Below are positions 8,415 to 16,566 of a DNA stretch of 40,321 bases, in pieces. The translations under genes were made by a program, and so were the position numbers. Under the pieces are notes generated by a model. The model had not been told where the DNA came from. It did no database searches and saw nothing but the letters and a program-made list of their open reading frames with translations. The DNA comes from a virus: IMG/VR virus record IMGVR_UViG_3300025728_000379, positions 1-40,321 of that record; one strand, 5' to 3'. How positions within the stretch are numbered: the first letter of the stretch is position 1; each line of letters starts with the position of its first letter.

Positions 8415-8906
8415 ATGATGATGGTATTCGGGATGTTTGTTTTTACGCTGCGCACGACGCCCTATCAGCAACTGCGCCATTCTCAGGACTGGCGCCACGT
8501 CAAGAACGATCGCGTCAACCAGTCCGCCGGTTGGCAGTATATCGGGGCAGGGGATGACAGCATCACGCTTGACGGTGTGCTCTATCCTGAGATCACCGGC
8601 GGCGGCGTGTCGCTGTATACGCTGGAGACTATCGGGTATACCGGCCGGCCCTGGCCGTTGATTGAGGGGGACGGCCGAATTTACGGCATGTACGTGATGA
8701 CGCGCCTGGAGCGTGGAAAATCCGAGTTTGACCGCTACGGTAACGCGAAGAAGATAGAGTTCACTATCAGCCTGAGCCGTGTCGACATCGACTTCCGCGA
8801 GAAGCTGCAAACGACGTCGGCAAGTGATGTGCTGGGCGAGCTGCGCGCGAGCGCCAACAAAGCGGTCAATTCGGTGGCGAACTCGGTAAATGGGTTATTC
8901 GGTTGA
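8415..8906 (+). CDS. U: Tail protein gpU
   Basis: 163-aa tail protein of the P2 gpU family (P2 U is 159 aa), acting at the tail tube end during assembly and needed for plaque formation. The MMM.FG.FVF.L.T.PYQQ N-terminus and the ITLDGVLYPEITGG segment are typical. A strong GGAGGT ribosome site lies 8 bases before the ATG. It is the last gene of the plus-strand tail operon and converges on the fibre operon at a shared terminator. In P2, U is followed by D; here it is separated from D by the inverted block. Confidence 0.95.
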   Translation: MMMVFGMFVFTLRTTPYQQLRHSQDWRHVKNDRVNQSAGWQYIGAGDDSITLDGVLYPEITGGGVSLYTLETIGYTGRPWPLIEGDGRIYGMYVMTRLERGKSEFDRYGNAKKIEFTISLSRVDIDFREKLQTTSASDVLGELRASANKAVNSVANSVNGLFG

Positions 8907-8977
8907 CGCATAGCACTGAATGACTGTGCTCGATACCGGCAGATATAGACGTCACTGGCTGTACTGCAGGAGAAGAA

Positions 8978-8996
8978 AAAGCCCGCGAGGGGCTTT
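8978..8996. terminator. Bidirectional terminator between U and the fibre operon
   Basis: AAAGCCC-GCGAG-GGGCTTT is a perfect 7-bp stem flanked by A-rich sequence on the left and CTTGTTTT on the right, so it has a T-tract in both readings. It separates the converging U and fibre operons. Confidence 0.88.
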
Positions 8997-9015
8997 CTTG
9001 TTTTCTGTCGGCGGA

Positions 9016-10083
9016 TTAGGCCACGCGATGCCACAACATCTGAAGCTTGTGCCGTTCGACAATGTTTAGCGCCTGGCCCTGGCCCAGCCTATCTGTTTCG
9101 CCGCCAGCGAGGACGTGGTTATGTGTTGGGATGGTGAAGGTATGATCGTGCTCTCCGGCCTCATTGGTTTCACCCTGCTGGTACGGGTCGAAAAATACGG
9201 TGTTATTACCGCCTAATTCATATTTGCTATTGCGCATTGGAACACCGCCGTGCGTGTGTTTCCCGGATACTTGGGTGCGTAGCACGCCAAAATCAACTTC
9301 ATCAGTGAACCCCTTCACCCCCAGACTTTCTTCCGGCAGATTGGCGCGCGTGATGTTTACCGTGTCACTGCCGCCGATACTTCCGACGTCTGAGCCGTCC
9401 GCGTTTGCTGTCCTGATGGTCAGGTGCCCCCCGGCATACTCCCATGTTGACCACGGCCAGCGCTCGTTAGGGTTCACGTTCTGGTTGAACATGCGTGACG
9501 AGCCGATGGGGTTGTCCTGTTCCCAGGCGTCGCGAATCGCAGTCTCAACGGCGTTAGCGATGGCATTTTTTATGCTTGCGTCCAATTCGCTGATCGCTTC
9601 GTCCGTGTAGTCTTTTGCCTCGTTTTTGGCATCGTTAACGTCCTGCTCGGTGGCAATGACGACGGCCGGGTCGATAATCAGCGCCACATGCTCTGTGCTG
9701 CTAACAGCCAGTTGCACACGCACGATCTGAGTGCGGCTTGAGCCATCGGTTGTTAAAGGCTTATAGCTTTCCGGCATGTTGCCGATAGCAATACATACGC
9801 CGTCCGAGGCAAACAGGGCGACCTCGCGTAACCACCACCCGCCAGCCTGCGCGGGGATTACCATTTCCGCTTCAACGACATTCGCCGCCGCGACAGCTAA
9901 TTTATTCAGCGGTGCGCGGTACACCTCACCGATCAGAGTCGCCTGATTCGGGTCGGGGGTAGGGAGAGTACCGCCGCCATCGCCGACGGCCATTTCTGCG
10001 ACATCCAGTTGACTCCCAGATGCTATGGCGTCGGCCAGTCTTTCAGAACCAATAGTTGTTATTACTGAGTAATATTTTTTCAT
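9016..10083 (-). CDS. Tail fibre protein, gpH-type N-terminus with collar-like C-terminus
   Basis: 355 aa. Residues 1 to about 160 match the baseplate-attachment domain of P2 gpH (VITTIGSERLADAIASG, MAVGDGGG, GGWWLREVALF, MPESYKP). The rest is short compared with P2 H (669 aa). Near the C-terminus there are histidine-rich motifs (KHTHGG, EHDHTFTIPTHNH) like those of phage collar/needle fibres that bind metal ions in a trimer. ATG 10083 was chosen over an upstream in-frame start because it follows AGAGGG and begins MKKYYSVITTIG. It is the distal gene of the minus-strand late operon. The likely role is host receptor binding or anchoring of the neighbouring spike. Confidence 0.88.
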   Translation of the reverse strand: MKKYYSVITTIGSERLADAIASGSQLDVAEMAVGDGGGTLPTPDPNQATLIGEVYRAPLNKLAVAAANVVEAEMVIPAQAGGWWLREVALFASDGVCIAIGNMPESYKPLTTDGSSRTQIVRVQLAVSSTEHVALIIDPAVVIATEQDVNDAKNEAKDYTDEAISELDASIKNAIANAVETAIRDAWEQDNPIGSSRMFNQNVNPNERWPWSTWEYAGGHLTIRTANADGSDVGSIGGSDTVNITRANLPEESLGVKGFTDEVDFGVLRTQVSGKHTHGGVPMRNSKYELGGNNTVFFDPYQQGETNEAGEHDHTFTIPTHNHVLAGGETDRLGQGQALNIVERHKLQMLWHRVA

Positions 10084-10099
10084 TGCTTGCCCTCTGGGG

Positions 10100-10840
10100 T
10101 TACTCCAGTCCAGCCGCATATTTTTGATATAAATACTGAATCAAACGCAATCTATCGCCTGTTGTAAAAATCCCATCGATAATAAACAGGCATGAAACAT
10201 CCACATCACTAGTAATAGTTGAATTTTGGTTTGAACCTACTAATAGCGTCTTTGTCGATGGAGTGTGAGGCTCCAGCATTGAATCGATAAACTGATTTTC
10301 CAGAACTGGATCATACCCCCCGAAATTAAACCCAATTTCTTTCCAATTCACAAAGTAGCTGTTAAATTCCAATCCGAATTTATTCGTCGGCAGATTCAGG
10401 AATTTAGTTTTCAATCCTGTACCTGATGCCATATAACCCGCAACATCCGCAGCACGAATTTTCATTGCATCACCATTTGACCCTGACGCAACAGGTCCAT
10501 AGTTCGAAATAAAAAAACCATTTGTTTTACTTTCGTCGGCCAGCCGTGCCAATGCTATGACGGTGGTTTCTGCTCCCGGTGCGATTTGCGTATCAAAATA
10601 CCCGAAGTTGTTAACCCGCACGTACCCATTAAAATACCGTGGACTGCCGCGCTGCAATAGCGGCAGCTCTGGATTGGCAAAATTGTAGAGAGGGTCAACT
10701 CTGTTTGAGCCAAAAAAGTATGCCCCCCTTAGAAGCTGACTCACTTCAACAGGAAAATCTGAGGGTAAATTTCGGCTGAAACTGTCGAAATCCTTAGAGC
10801 CTCTGATTTTATTTTGTGTTTTTCCTAAAAGCACAGCCAT
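10100..10840 (-). CDS. Putative LamG/ConA-like tail-module protein
   Basis: 246 aa, start MAVLLGKTQNK with GAGG upstream (an upstream in-frame ATG exists at 10870 but overlaps the spike gene). No firm family call. The pattern of short beta-strand segments (RYFNGYVRVNNFGYF, ETTVIALARL, KTLLVGSNQN) ending in IDGIFTTGDRLRLIQYLYQKYA resembles concanavalin-like lectin modules in phage fibres. It sits between the esterase spike and the gpH-type fibre and shares their low GC. A carbohydrate-binding partner of the spike is the best guess. Confidence 0.6.
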   Translation of the reverse strand: MAVLLGKTQNKIRGSKDFDSFSRNLPSDFPVEVSQLLRGAYFFGSNRVDPLYNFANPELPLLQRGSPRYFNGYVRVNNFGYFDTQIAPGAETTVIALARLADESKTNGFFISNYGPVASGSNGDAMKIRAADVAGYMASGTGLKTKFLNLPTNKFGLEFNSYFVNWKEIGFNFGGYDPVLENQFIDSMLEPHTPSTKTLLVGSNQNSTITSDVDVSCLFIIDGIFTTGDRLRLIQYLYQKYAAGLE

Positions 10841-10844
10841 ATTA

Positions 10845-12512
10845 TTAACCTCGCAGAATTTTATTAACAATATCTTGAGCTATCATGTCAGCACCAACAA
10901 TATTGACATGAAACTGATCATCCCACACGCCTAATGGGTTACTGATTCCGTGCGGCGGTATGTAATCGTACGCACTATAAAACTCATATCCATTTTCACA
11001 GGCAACATCACTAATGATGTCCCGCACCACCGACATTCTGGCTGGTAAATCTGAGAACCCATGTTGCGCCGGAGCAACGGCTATAATAGATACATTTGGG
11101 AATGCATTTTTTAATGTTGACAGATACGCGGCGTAGTAGTTTTTGAACTCCGCCATGTTAACACTGAGTCTGTCATCATTCGTTCCAAGAAAAACAATTG
11201 CCACATCTAGTGCCAGTATGTCCGAGTAATTTTTAATGTTATCCATATAATTGACGGTTTGAAATGCAGCCATGCCTCCGTTGCCGCATTTGTGAACCAA
11301 TAGCCCGCTAGCCCCCTCTATAACTGCGTGAAACATTGTTATACAAATCACGCCATTATTGCCCGTCGTATCAACAGAAATCAGGTGTTTTTCACGTGAA
11401 AGCCCAGACACTTTGCTTTCAAGAATTTTCCCCGTCCCGGTTCCAACAACAGTGATGTAGTCGCCGTTATCAATTTTATATTTAAATGTTCCATTTAAAT
11501 CATAATAAAAAACCGAGAACGTTGTGCCAACAACATTGGTTATTGATATTTTAGCATCGTTGCGTGATGTGTATGCCGCGGCGCCATCAGGCCCACAGCT
11601 GTAAGGGGGCGGTGCGGTTGCTGCCGATGCATCCCACTTTGTCCAGCCAGATGACGTCATAACAACATCACCCCACGGGTACCACTCGGCAACTGGAGCA
11701 CTAATAAACCCGGTTCCGCATTCGCCAAGTTCAGAGTAAGCCGCTTTCAGCCGTAAGGGGATAGCGTCGCGATGTGACCAGGAATCACCGAAACACGCGA
11801 TTCTTGTCACGCCCATTCCCATGACCGCTTTGGCGCGATTTGCCTTGTGTTTATATGCCGTCCGTCCATCAGTTGACAGCTGGAACCTACGCAGGCCCTC
11901 TGAAACCGATTTTCCAACCCGACTAATATTAAACCCGTCTGTGCCATCCCACACCGGCACGTCTGCCGGAAAATCATCAATCTCACTAACAAATAGCGGG
12001 GTGACATCTGGGATTTTTTCTTTAATATTTCTCATCCCCGTCATGTTATCGGCTGCACCCGGGCCATCCAATAAACCATCTGCATTTATAAAATAGACTG
12101 CCTCACCGGCTTCTGTTTTAAATAATGGTGTCATATTGTTTATTGTTTCAATGCTTGGCAGGGATTTTTCCCAAGATTCATAATTGGGTAATTCGTTTCC
12201 TGTTGGTGTTGCGACTCCATTTTTATTTTGATATTCCTCAAGCCATACTCCTGGTGCGTCTCCCCGAACACTGACACGGACATCTAACGCAATTTTGTTA
12301 TCGTCAATGTCTTTCTGAAATTCGCCAGCGGACTGATAAGGGCGCTCACCGCTGGCAATCCCTTCCAGCATCTGCTTTAAATAACATGTGCGATTTGCCA
12401 GTTGCCTGGCTTGAATATTTGCGACACCATCACGACCACCCGAAACGCGTTCTTTGCGGTCTATCTGATGAATCTCGCCTTCCCAATTGGGATTTTCGTT
12501 TATTTTTGTCAT
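10845..12512 (-). CDS. Tail spike with SGNH/GDSL esterase domain
   Basis: 555 aa. The N-terminus (INENPNWEGEIHQIDRKERVSGG, NIQARQLANRT) is a common phage fibre attachment segment. Residues about 235-555 form an SGNH hydrolase: block I FGDSWS with nucleophile Ser244, block III GTND with Asn445, and block V DQFH with Asp532 and His535. This predicts an esterase, plausibly removing O-acetyl groups from surface polysaccharide during adsorption. A beta-rich insert lies between blocks I and III. It follows gene I at the usual fibre position. The ATG at 12512 follows GGGGTG; a GTG two codons earlier is possible. The base composition is clearly AT-richer than the baseplate genes. Confidence 0.87.
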   Translation of the reverse strand: MTKINENPNWEGEIHQIDRKERVSGGRDGVANIQARQLANRTCYLKQMLEGIASGERPYQSAGEFQKDIDDNKIALDVRVSVRGDAPGVWLEEYQNKNGVATPTGNELPNYESWEKSLPSIETINNMTPLFKTEAGEAVYFINADGLLDGPGAADNMTGMRNIKEKIPDVTPLFVSEIDDFPADVPVWDGTDGFNISRVGKSVSEGLRRFQLSTDGRTAYKHKANRAKAVMGMGVTRIACFGDSWSHRDAIPLRLKAAYSELGECGTGFISAPVAEWYPWGDVVMTSSGWTKWDASAATAPPPYSCGPDGAAAYTSRNDAKISITNVVGTTFSVFYYDLNGTFKYKIDNGDYITVVGTGTGKILESKVSGLSREKHLISVDTTGNNGVICITMFHAVIEGASGLLVHKCGNGGMAAFQTVNYMDNIKNYSDILALDVAIVFLGTNDDRLSVNMAEFKNYYAAYLSTLKNAFPNVSIIAVAPAQHGFSDLPARMSVVRDIISDVACENGYEFYSAYDYIPPHGISNPLGVWDDQFHVNIVGADMIAQDIVNKILRG

Positions 12513-12514
12513 TC

Positions 12515-13117
12515 TCACACCCCAGAATAATAAATGTTGCCTTTAAATGCGTAAGTGCCGTCGTAAATAATTGCATCGTCAATTGCTACGTCAGGCGGAT
12601 AAATTGTGATGATGTCGCCATCTGTCACTGCTGCGCCGATGGTGATAGTGCCTGTTGATCGCGTTGCAATGGCGAGGCCGGCAAGATGCCGGCTTACCGG
12701 TTTGGCATCACCGACAAGCCGTTCCAGCTCATTCAACGTTTTAACGGTGATCCCCACGTCATTGACGTCAACTTCAAGCCTGAAGGTGCCCGGCAGATCG
12801 CCGGTGTCGAACCACTCGGTAAACGATGCCGAAAACCCCATATCTTCAATGACGCGACGCACTGCGGCGCGTGTGCCCTTACGGCGATGAAGCCAGTAGG
12901 ATTGCTGGATCGCCGATATCTTTTTCTCTGCCGGCCAGTTCTTGTCCCAGTGGTCGACCGACAGCGCCCAGGCGAGATACGGCAACAAATCAACCGGGCA
13001 GGCGGTCGGCGTCCACAGCGTGCGCAGCGCGACAGTGATCGCCGACAGTCGCGCAGTGACCATTTCGGTGTGGCGCATCCAGGCGCCGGCGGACGGGGGG
13101 AGCAAGGTGTTATTCAT
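12515..13117 (-). CDS. I: Baseplate/tail protein gpI
   Basis: 200-aa gpI family protein (P2 I is 176 aa), required to attach fibres to the baseplate. The start MNNTLLPPSA overlaps the end of J by 8 bases and follows GGTGGGACGG. Residues up to about 150 contain the family core (LPYLAWALSVDHWD, IQQSYWLHRRKGTRAAVRRVIE). The last 45 residues are an extension next to the variable spike gene and may be the spike docking segment. Confidence 0.93.
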   Translation of the reverse strand: MNNTLLPPSAGAWMRHTEMVTARLSAITVALRTLWTPTACPVDLLPYLAWALSVDHWDKNWPAEKKISAIQQSYWLHRRKGTRAAVRRVIEDMGFSASFTEWFDTGDLPGTFRLEVDVNDVGITVKTLNELERLVGDAKPVSRHLAGLAIATRSTGTITIGAAVTDGDIITIYPPDVAIDDAIIYDGTYAFKGNIYYSGV

Positions 13118-14009
13118 CCGTCCCACCGTTCTCTAGTGCATAGCCAACGTTGCGTGCGGCTTGCGTATCGGAGATCTGCAGGTCAGCCGACGGCGAACGC
13201 AGCACCACACGCTGTACCCCCTGCACATGCAGCGAGGCGGAGATCGCCGACCTGGCGACGTCACGCCCGATCTTCTTGTCGTTATCGGCCAAAAAGCCAC
13301 GCAGCGACGCCATGGCGGCGTTGATGATGGGCTCCGACTCCGGCCCCGGATACAAGAACAGCTCTGCATCAATCGAATAGTCGACAATATCCGCGCTGCG
13401 AACTGTCACGCGGTCGCCCAGCGGCCGCACTTCTTCATCGTTGACGGCAGCCGTCACGGCGGCCAGCAGCTCGGGCGAGGCGGTGCCGTCACCGTCGGTC
13501 GACAGAACGGCGATCACCACCTCCGCCGGCGCCGGGCTGGTTGCCCTGGCGTCGGCGACCTTGCCGCTGGCGCTGCGGGCAAAATATTCATACGCCGCCG
13601 ACGGGCCGGCCACGCTCATGCCCTCGAATGCGGATTGCGCGCGCAGGCGCAGGGCTTCGTCACTTTCCATCACTGCGTCTGACGTGTCCGTTTCCGGGGT
13701 GATCGTCAGACGCTCGGTGTCGAGATTAGCGGCCAGGTTGTCCAGGTCGGTGCCTTCGGCGTGGCTCAGCATGCAGGCGGCGGCCCCCTCGTTGATTCGC
13801 CGGCGCAACAGCAATTCGCGGTAGGCCATCGCCTGGGCGATCACGTTGAGCGGCTCGGACTCCAGCGACAGGGCGGCGGCAACCGACGTCTGCTGGCCAG
13901 CAGGAAAGGCGGCGATCATCACTGCCTTGACGTCAACGAGGATCGTCTCGAAGTCGAGCGGCTCGATGATCTGCGGCGATGGCAGTTGCGACAGGTCAAT
14001 CGTTGACAT
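13110..14009 (-). CDS. J: Baseplate assembly protein gpJ
   Basis: 299-aa baseplate wedge protein (P2 J is 302 aa; the T4 gp6-like family). N-terminal IDLSQLPSP.IIEPLDFE is characteristic. It overlaps W by 14 bases and I by 8, so V-W-J-I is translated as a coupled unit. A GGAGCC ribosome site lies within the W coding end. Confidence 0.96.
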   Translation of the reverse strand: MSTIDLSQLPSPQIIEPLDFETILVDVKAVMIAAFPAGQQTSVAAALSLESEPLNVIAQAMAYRELLLRRRINEGAAACMLSHAEGTDLDNLAANLDTERLTITPETDTSDAVMESDEALRLRAQSAFEGMSVAGPSAAYEYFARSASGKVADARATSPAPAEVVIAVLSTDGDGTASPELLAAVTAAVNDEEVRPLGDRVTVRSADIVDYSIDAELFLYPGPESEPIINAAMASLRGFLADNDKKIGRDVARSAISASLHVQGVQRVVLRSPSADLQISDTQAARNVGYALENGGTDE

Positions 14010-14364
14010 CGTTATGGCTCCTTAACTCAATCGTCCCGGCGCTTTTCTCCATACTTTCCGTCAGCATGCCGGCCATCTCGGCGGTGACGGCGCCGGTAGG
14101 CGAATAGCTGATGTTGATGGTGTCCAGCGCAAGGCGAGGCTCCCATGCCGCCAGCGCGATCACGGTCGCGCTCATGAGCTGCAGGCGGGTGACGTCGTTT
14201 TGCGGGCTGTCGAGCAGATCTGGCACCAGCGAACCGTAGTTACGACGCATGACGCGCGAACCGATGGGCGTCAGCAGGATGTCATTGGCTGACTGCCAGA
14301 CGTGATCCGCATCGGTCAGCGTGCCGGTGCCGCTGTTATTCATGCCGCGGTACTTCTCGCTCAT
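13996..14364 (-). CDS. W: Baseplate wedge protein gpW
   Basis: 122 aa, gp25-like baseplate wedge subunit (P2 W is 115 aa). The ILLTPIGSRVMRRNYGS segment is the family signature. The ATG overlaps the V stop codon as ATGA. Confidence 0.95.
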   Translation of the reverse strand: MSEKYRGMNNSGTGTLTDADHVWQSANDILLTPIGSRVMRRNYGSLVPDLLDSPQNDVTRLQLMSATVIALAAWEPRLALDTINISYSPTGAVTAEMAGMLTESMEKSAGTIELRSHNDVND

Positions 14365-14945
14365 CGGGTGCCCTCCGTCCAGTCGCTACCGCGCTGCACG
14401 CCGCCGTGGCCGTGATTGTCGACCTTCACGCCGTTCGACACGAAGGCGCCGCCGGTGTGATTGAAATCACCGTGCATCTCGCCGCCTTCGCTGACGTCGA
14501 ATTGCCGGGTCTTCAGCAGGTTGGTGCATTCGACGACGGGCGAATCCAGGATCACTTTGACCTCTGCCGTTAATTTGGCGGTCTTGGTGCCACTGACTTC
14601 CAGCGCGCCAGCGTCGGCGTCATAACGGAATCTGGCGCCGTCCGGGGCGGTGATCACCATCTCGTTACGCGAGCCGCCGGGGGCGGGGTGATCGTTGCTG
14701 TACAGGCTGCCGCCAATAATGGCCGTCTCCGGATTGCCGCCGATGCACAGCAGCCAGACCTGCTCGCCGAGCGACGGCGGCATCCAGATGTTGAATGCGC
14801 CGGCGCGCTGCGCATTCCAGCGCAGCCAGGTAGTATCTAACCCGCCGGTGGCGACGCGCACGCGCTTATTGTCTTCGTCGATCGTCGTGACCACGCCAAC
14901 GCGGATCAGGTTCTCCAGCAGGCGAATAAGTTCGGCCGCGTCCAC
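14361..14945 (-). CDS. V: Baseplate spike protein gpV
   Basis: 194-aa central membrane-piercing spike (P2 V is 211 aa). The N-terminal OB-fold-like region contains IWMPPSLGEQVWLL and GNPETAIIGGSLY. The C-terminal beta-helix ends with NHGHGG, an HxH motif like the one that binds iron at the tip of P2 gpV. The GTG start shares one base with the S stop codon. In P2 a separate late promoter precedes V; here S and V are fused in one transcription unit with no gap. Confidence 0.95.
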   Translation of the reverse strand: MDAAELIRLLENLIRVGVVTTIDEDNKRVRVATGGLDTTWLRWNAQRAGAFNIWMPPSLGEQVWLLCIGGNPETAIIGGSLYSNDHPAPGGSRNEMVITAPDGARFRYDADAGALEVSGTKTAKLTAEVKVILDSPVVECTNLLKTRQFDVSEGGEMHGDFNHTGGAFVSNGVKVDNHGHGGVQRGSDWTEGTR

Positions 14946-15583
14946 TATTTCACCCCCAACGAGTCAATGACCGAACGGGCGATCGCCATGCGGTCGGCTT
15001 TGGTGATCCCCAGCACCTCGCGGCGTGGGTAGGACGCCATCGCGCCAGACTTGTTTACCCTGTCGCGCAGGCCGTACTGGTGCGTGCGCGCAATACGGCC
15101 CGCAACGCCGGTAAAACCGACGGTGGCGCCGCCGGCATCGGCGCGCGCCTTCAGGAAGCGCGCGGTGCGCAACCGGCGAAACATCGGATCGGCCTTGGTG
15201 GTGTCATTGCGCGTCTGGCTGAAGTTGATATCGAGGTAACGCTCGATATCCTCGCGATAGAAGGAACGGACGGCGCCGCGGCCTTCATCGAAACCGGTCA
15301 GCATGCGGCCGCGGCTGCCCTTGGTGGCCCGCCAGTTTTTCAGGCGGCGGGTTTCGCCGTTCCAGATAAAACCAATCCCGGCCTGTGAGCGCAGCACCTT
15401 GCGGCGGCGCTTCTCGAATTTTGAGCCGTCCGGGTTTTCCTGGCGTGCAATGCGCCGCGACTGGCTCTGGCGCAGCATGCGGCCGACCTCGCGCGCAGTG
15501 CGTATACGCCCGGCGGGTGACATGCCGCCGATAATATCGGCGAACACCTGATCCAGTTCATGAAACAGCGCGGCATCGGTCAT
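14945..15583 (-). CDS. S: Tail completion protein gpS (virion morphogenesis family)
   Basis: 212 aa, longer than P2 S (150 aa). The N-terminal part (RQSQSRRIARQENPDGSKFEKRR) and the later RIARTHQYGLRDRV are typical of the phage virion morphogenesis family that completes tails before head joining. It overlaps R by four bases (ATGA) and V by one. The extra length is internal, a basic segment at about residues 70-140. Confidence 0.9.
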   Translation of the reverse strand: MTDAALFHELDQVFADIIGGMSPAGRIRTAREVGRMLRQSQSRRIARQENPDGSKFEKRRRKVLRSQAGIGFIWNGETRRLKNWRATKGSRGRMLTGFDEGRGAVRSFYREDIERYLDINFSQTRNDTTKADPMFRRLRTARFLKARADAGGATVGFTGVAGRIARTHQYGLRDRVNKSGAMASYPRREVLGITKADRMAIARSVIDSLGVK

Positions 15584-16041
15584 GGCACCAGCTCCCCGTT
15601 ATTCTCAGGATCGAACACGATTTGCCAGTCGCCGCCGTTTATGCGGGGCTTGTCTTCCGCCAGGTGCTGTGTAAGAAGCTTTCCATTTTGGCGTGTTACC
15701 ATGACACGCTCCCAAATTGGCACCTTCAGCAACAGATCGGCAGTGTCGTCGTTTGCAATATCGGCTTCGAACTCAATGCTTTTGTTTTTATCCGGGTTCA
15801 ATAGCAGGTCTGGCTGGTATTCCCATATCCATCCCAACAGTGGCAGCATCAGGTCATCTAGATCACCTGGATAGTTCATCACGAATACCTGGAGCGGATA
15901 AACGTACATAAACGAAGGCTCGCCGGTCGCCTGGATTTCGATATGCCCCTTTTCAACAAAAACGGTGAACAGCTCAGGATTGGCCTTGCACCAGGTGTTG
16001 GCCGCGATCAGCGCGTCGCGCAGCAGTTCGGCTTTTTTCAC
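15580..16041 (-). CDS. R: Tail completion protein gpR
   Basis: 153 aa (P2 R is 155 aa), essential for tail completion. It starts with GTG in a GTGA overlap with the LysC stop codon and ends in an ATGA overlap with S. The core QVFVMNYPGDLDDLMLPLL is recognisable. It links the lysis cassette to the tail genes, as in P2. Confidence 0.93.
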   Translation of the reverse strand: MKKAELLRDALIAANTWCKANPELFTVFVEKGHIEIQATGEPSFMYVYPLQVFVMNYPGDLDDLMLPLLGWIWEYQPDLLLNPDKNKSIEFEADIANDDTADLLLKVPIWERVMVTRQNGKLLTQHLAEDKPRINGGDWQIVFDPENNGELVP

Positions 16042-16349
16042 TTTATCCCCCTGGCGATACGCCGTAGTTCGAGTTCTCGTATGGCCGCCTTGTCGGCGTT
16101 GCAGGTGTCCAGCGCATCCAGCAACCGATCCGCCCAGGGTGCCAGGCTGCCGTAAGTCATCGGTGACGGTGCTGCAGGTGCATCAGTGTTTGCCGTCAGG
16201 CTGGCTGGCAAAGGCTCCTGAATAATCTGCGGCGCGGACTTCCGCGGCGCGTTTTTGCAGGCTGTCAGCGACAGCAGCAGGCACAGGAGTAACGGCGCAC
16301 GTTTCGCTGGCCAGCGCAGTCTTGATGGTTTCACGTCGTTGCTCTCCAT
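16038..16349 (-). CDS. lysC: Outer-membrane spanin LysC (Rz1-like)
   Basis: 103 aa. The hydrophobic N-terminus ends in a lipobox (LLLSLTAC), so the mature lipoprotein would be anchored in the outer membrane. The gene starts inside lysB in another frame, the classic nested Rz/Rz1 layout, and overlaps R. With LysB it would fuse inner and outer membranes at the last step of lysis. The exact start is uncertain; the lipobox fixes the frame. Confidence 0.88.
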   Translation of the reverse strand: MESNDVKPSRLRWPAKRAPLLLCLLLSLTACKNAPRKSAPQIIQEPLPASLTANTDAPAAPSPMTYGSLAPWADRLLDALDTCNADKAAIRELELRRIARGIK

Positions 16350-16566
16350 TGGTGCCGCGCTTCTCGCTCAGCTTCTTCATCTCGGCTTCAATCTCGCCGA
16401 CGTCGGCGCGCAGGGCGCGCACTTCGGCCAGTACATCCCCGGTTTGCTCGACGGCGTGCTCGGCAATATCGCGGCGTTGTTCGGCCAGTTCCCGCTGATG
16501 CTTCTGCCATCCCATCCCGGCCAGCGCCGCCAGAAACAGCAGGATCAATACCGCGGCCGCTTTCAT
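16183..16566 (-). CDS. lysB: Inner-membrane spanin LysB (Rz-like)
   Basis: 127 aa. One N-terminal membrane segment (AAAVLILLFLAALAGMGW) is followed by a long charged coiled coil (about residues 22-90) in the periplasm, the i-spanin design. The ATG overlaps the K stop codon. P2 has lysA between K and lysB; here they are directly joined, so lysA is missing. Confidence 0.9.
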   Translation of the reverse strand: MKAAAVLILLFLAALAGMGWQKHQRELAEQRRDIAEHAVEQTGDVLAEVRALRADVGEIEAEMKKLSEKRGTNGEQRRETIKTALASETCAVTPVPAAVADSLQKRAAEVRAADYSGAFASQPDGKH

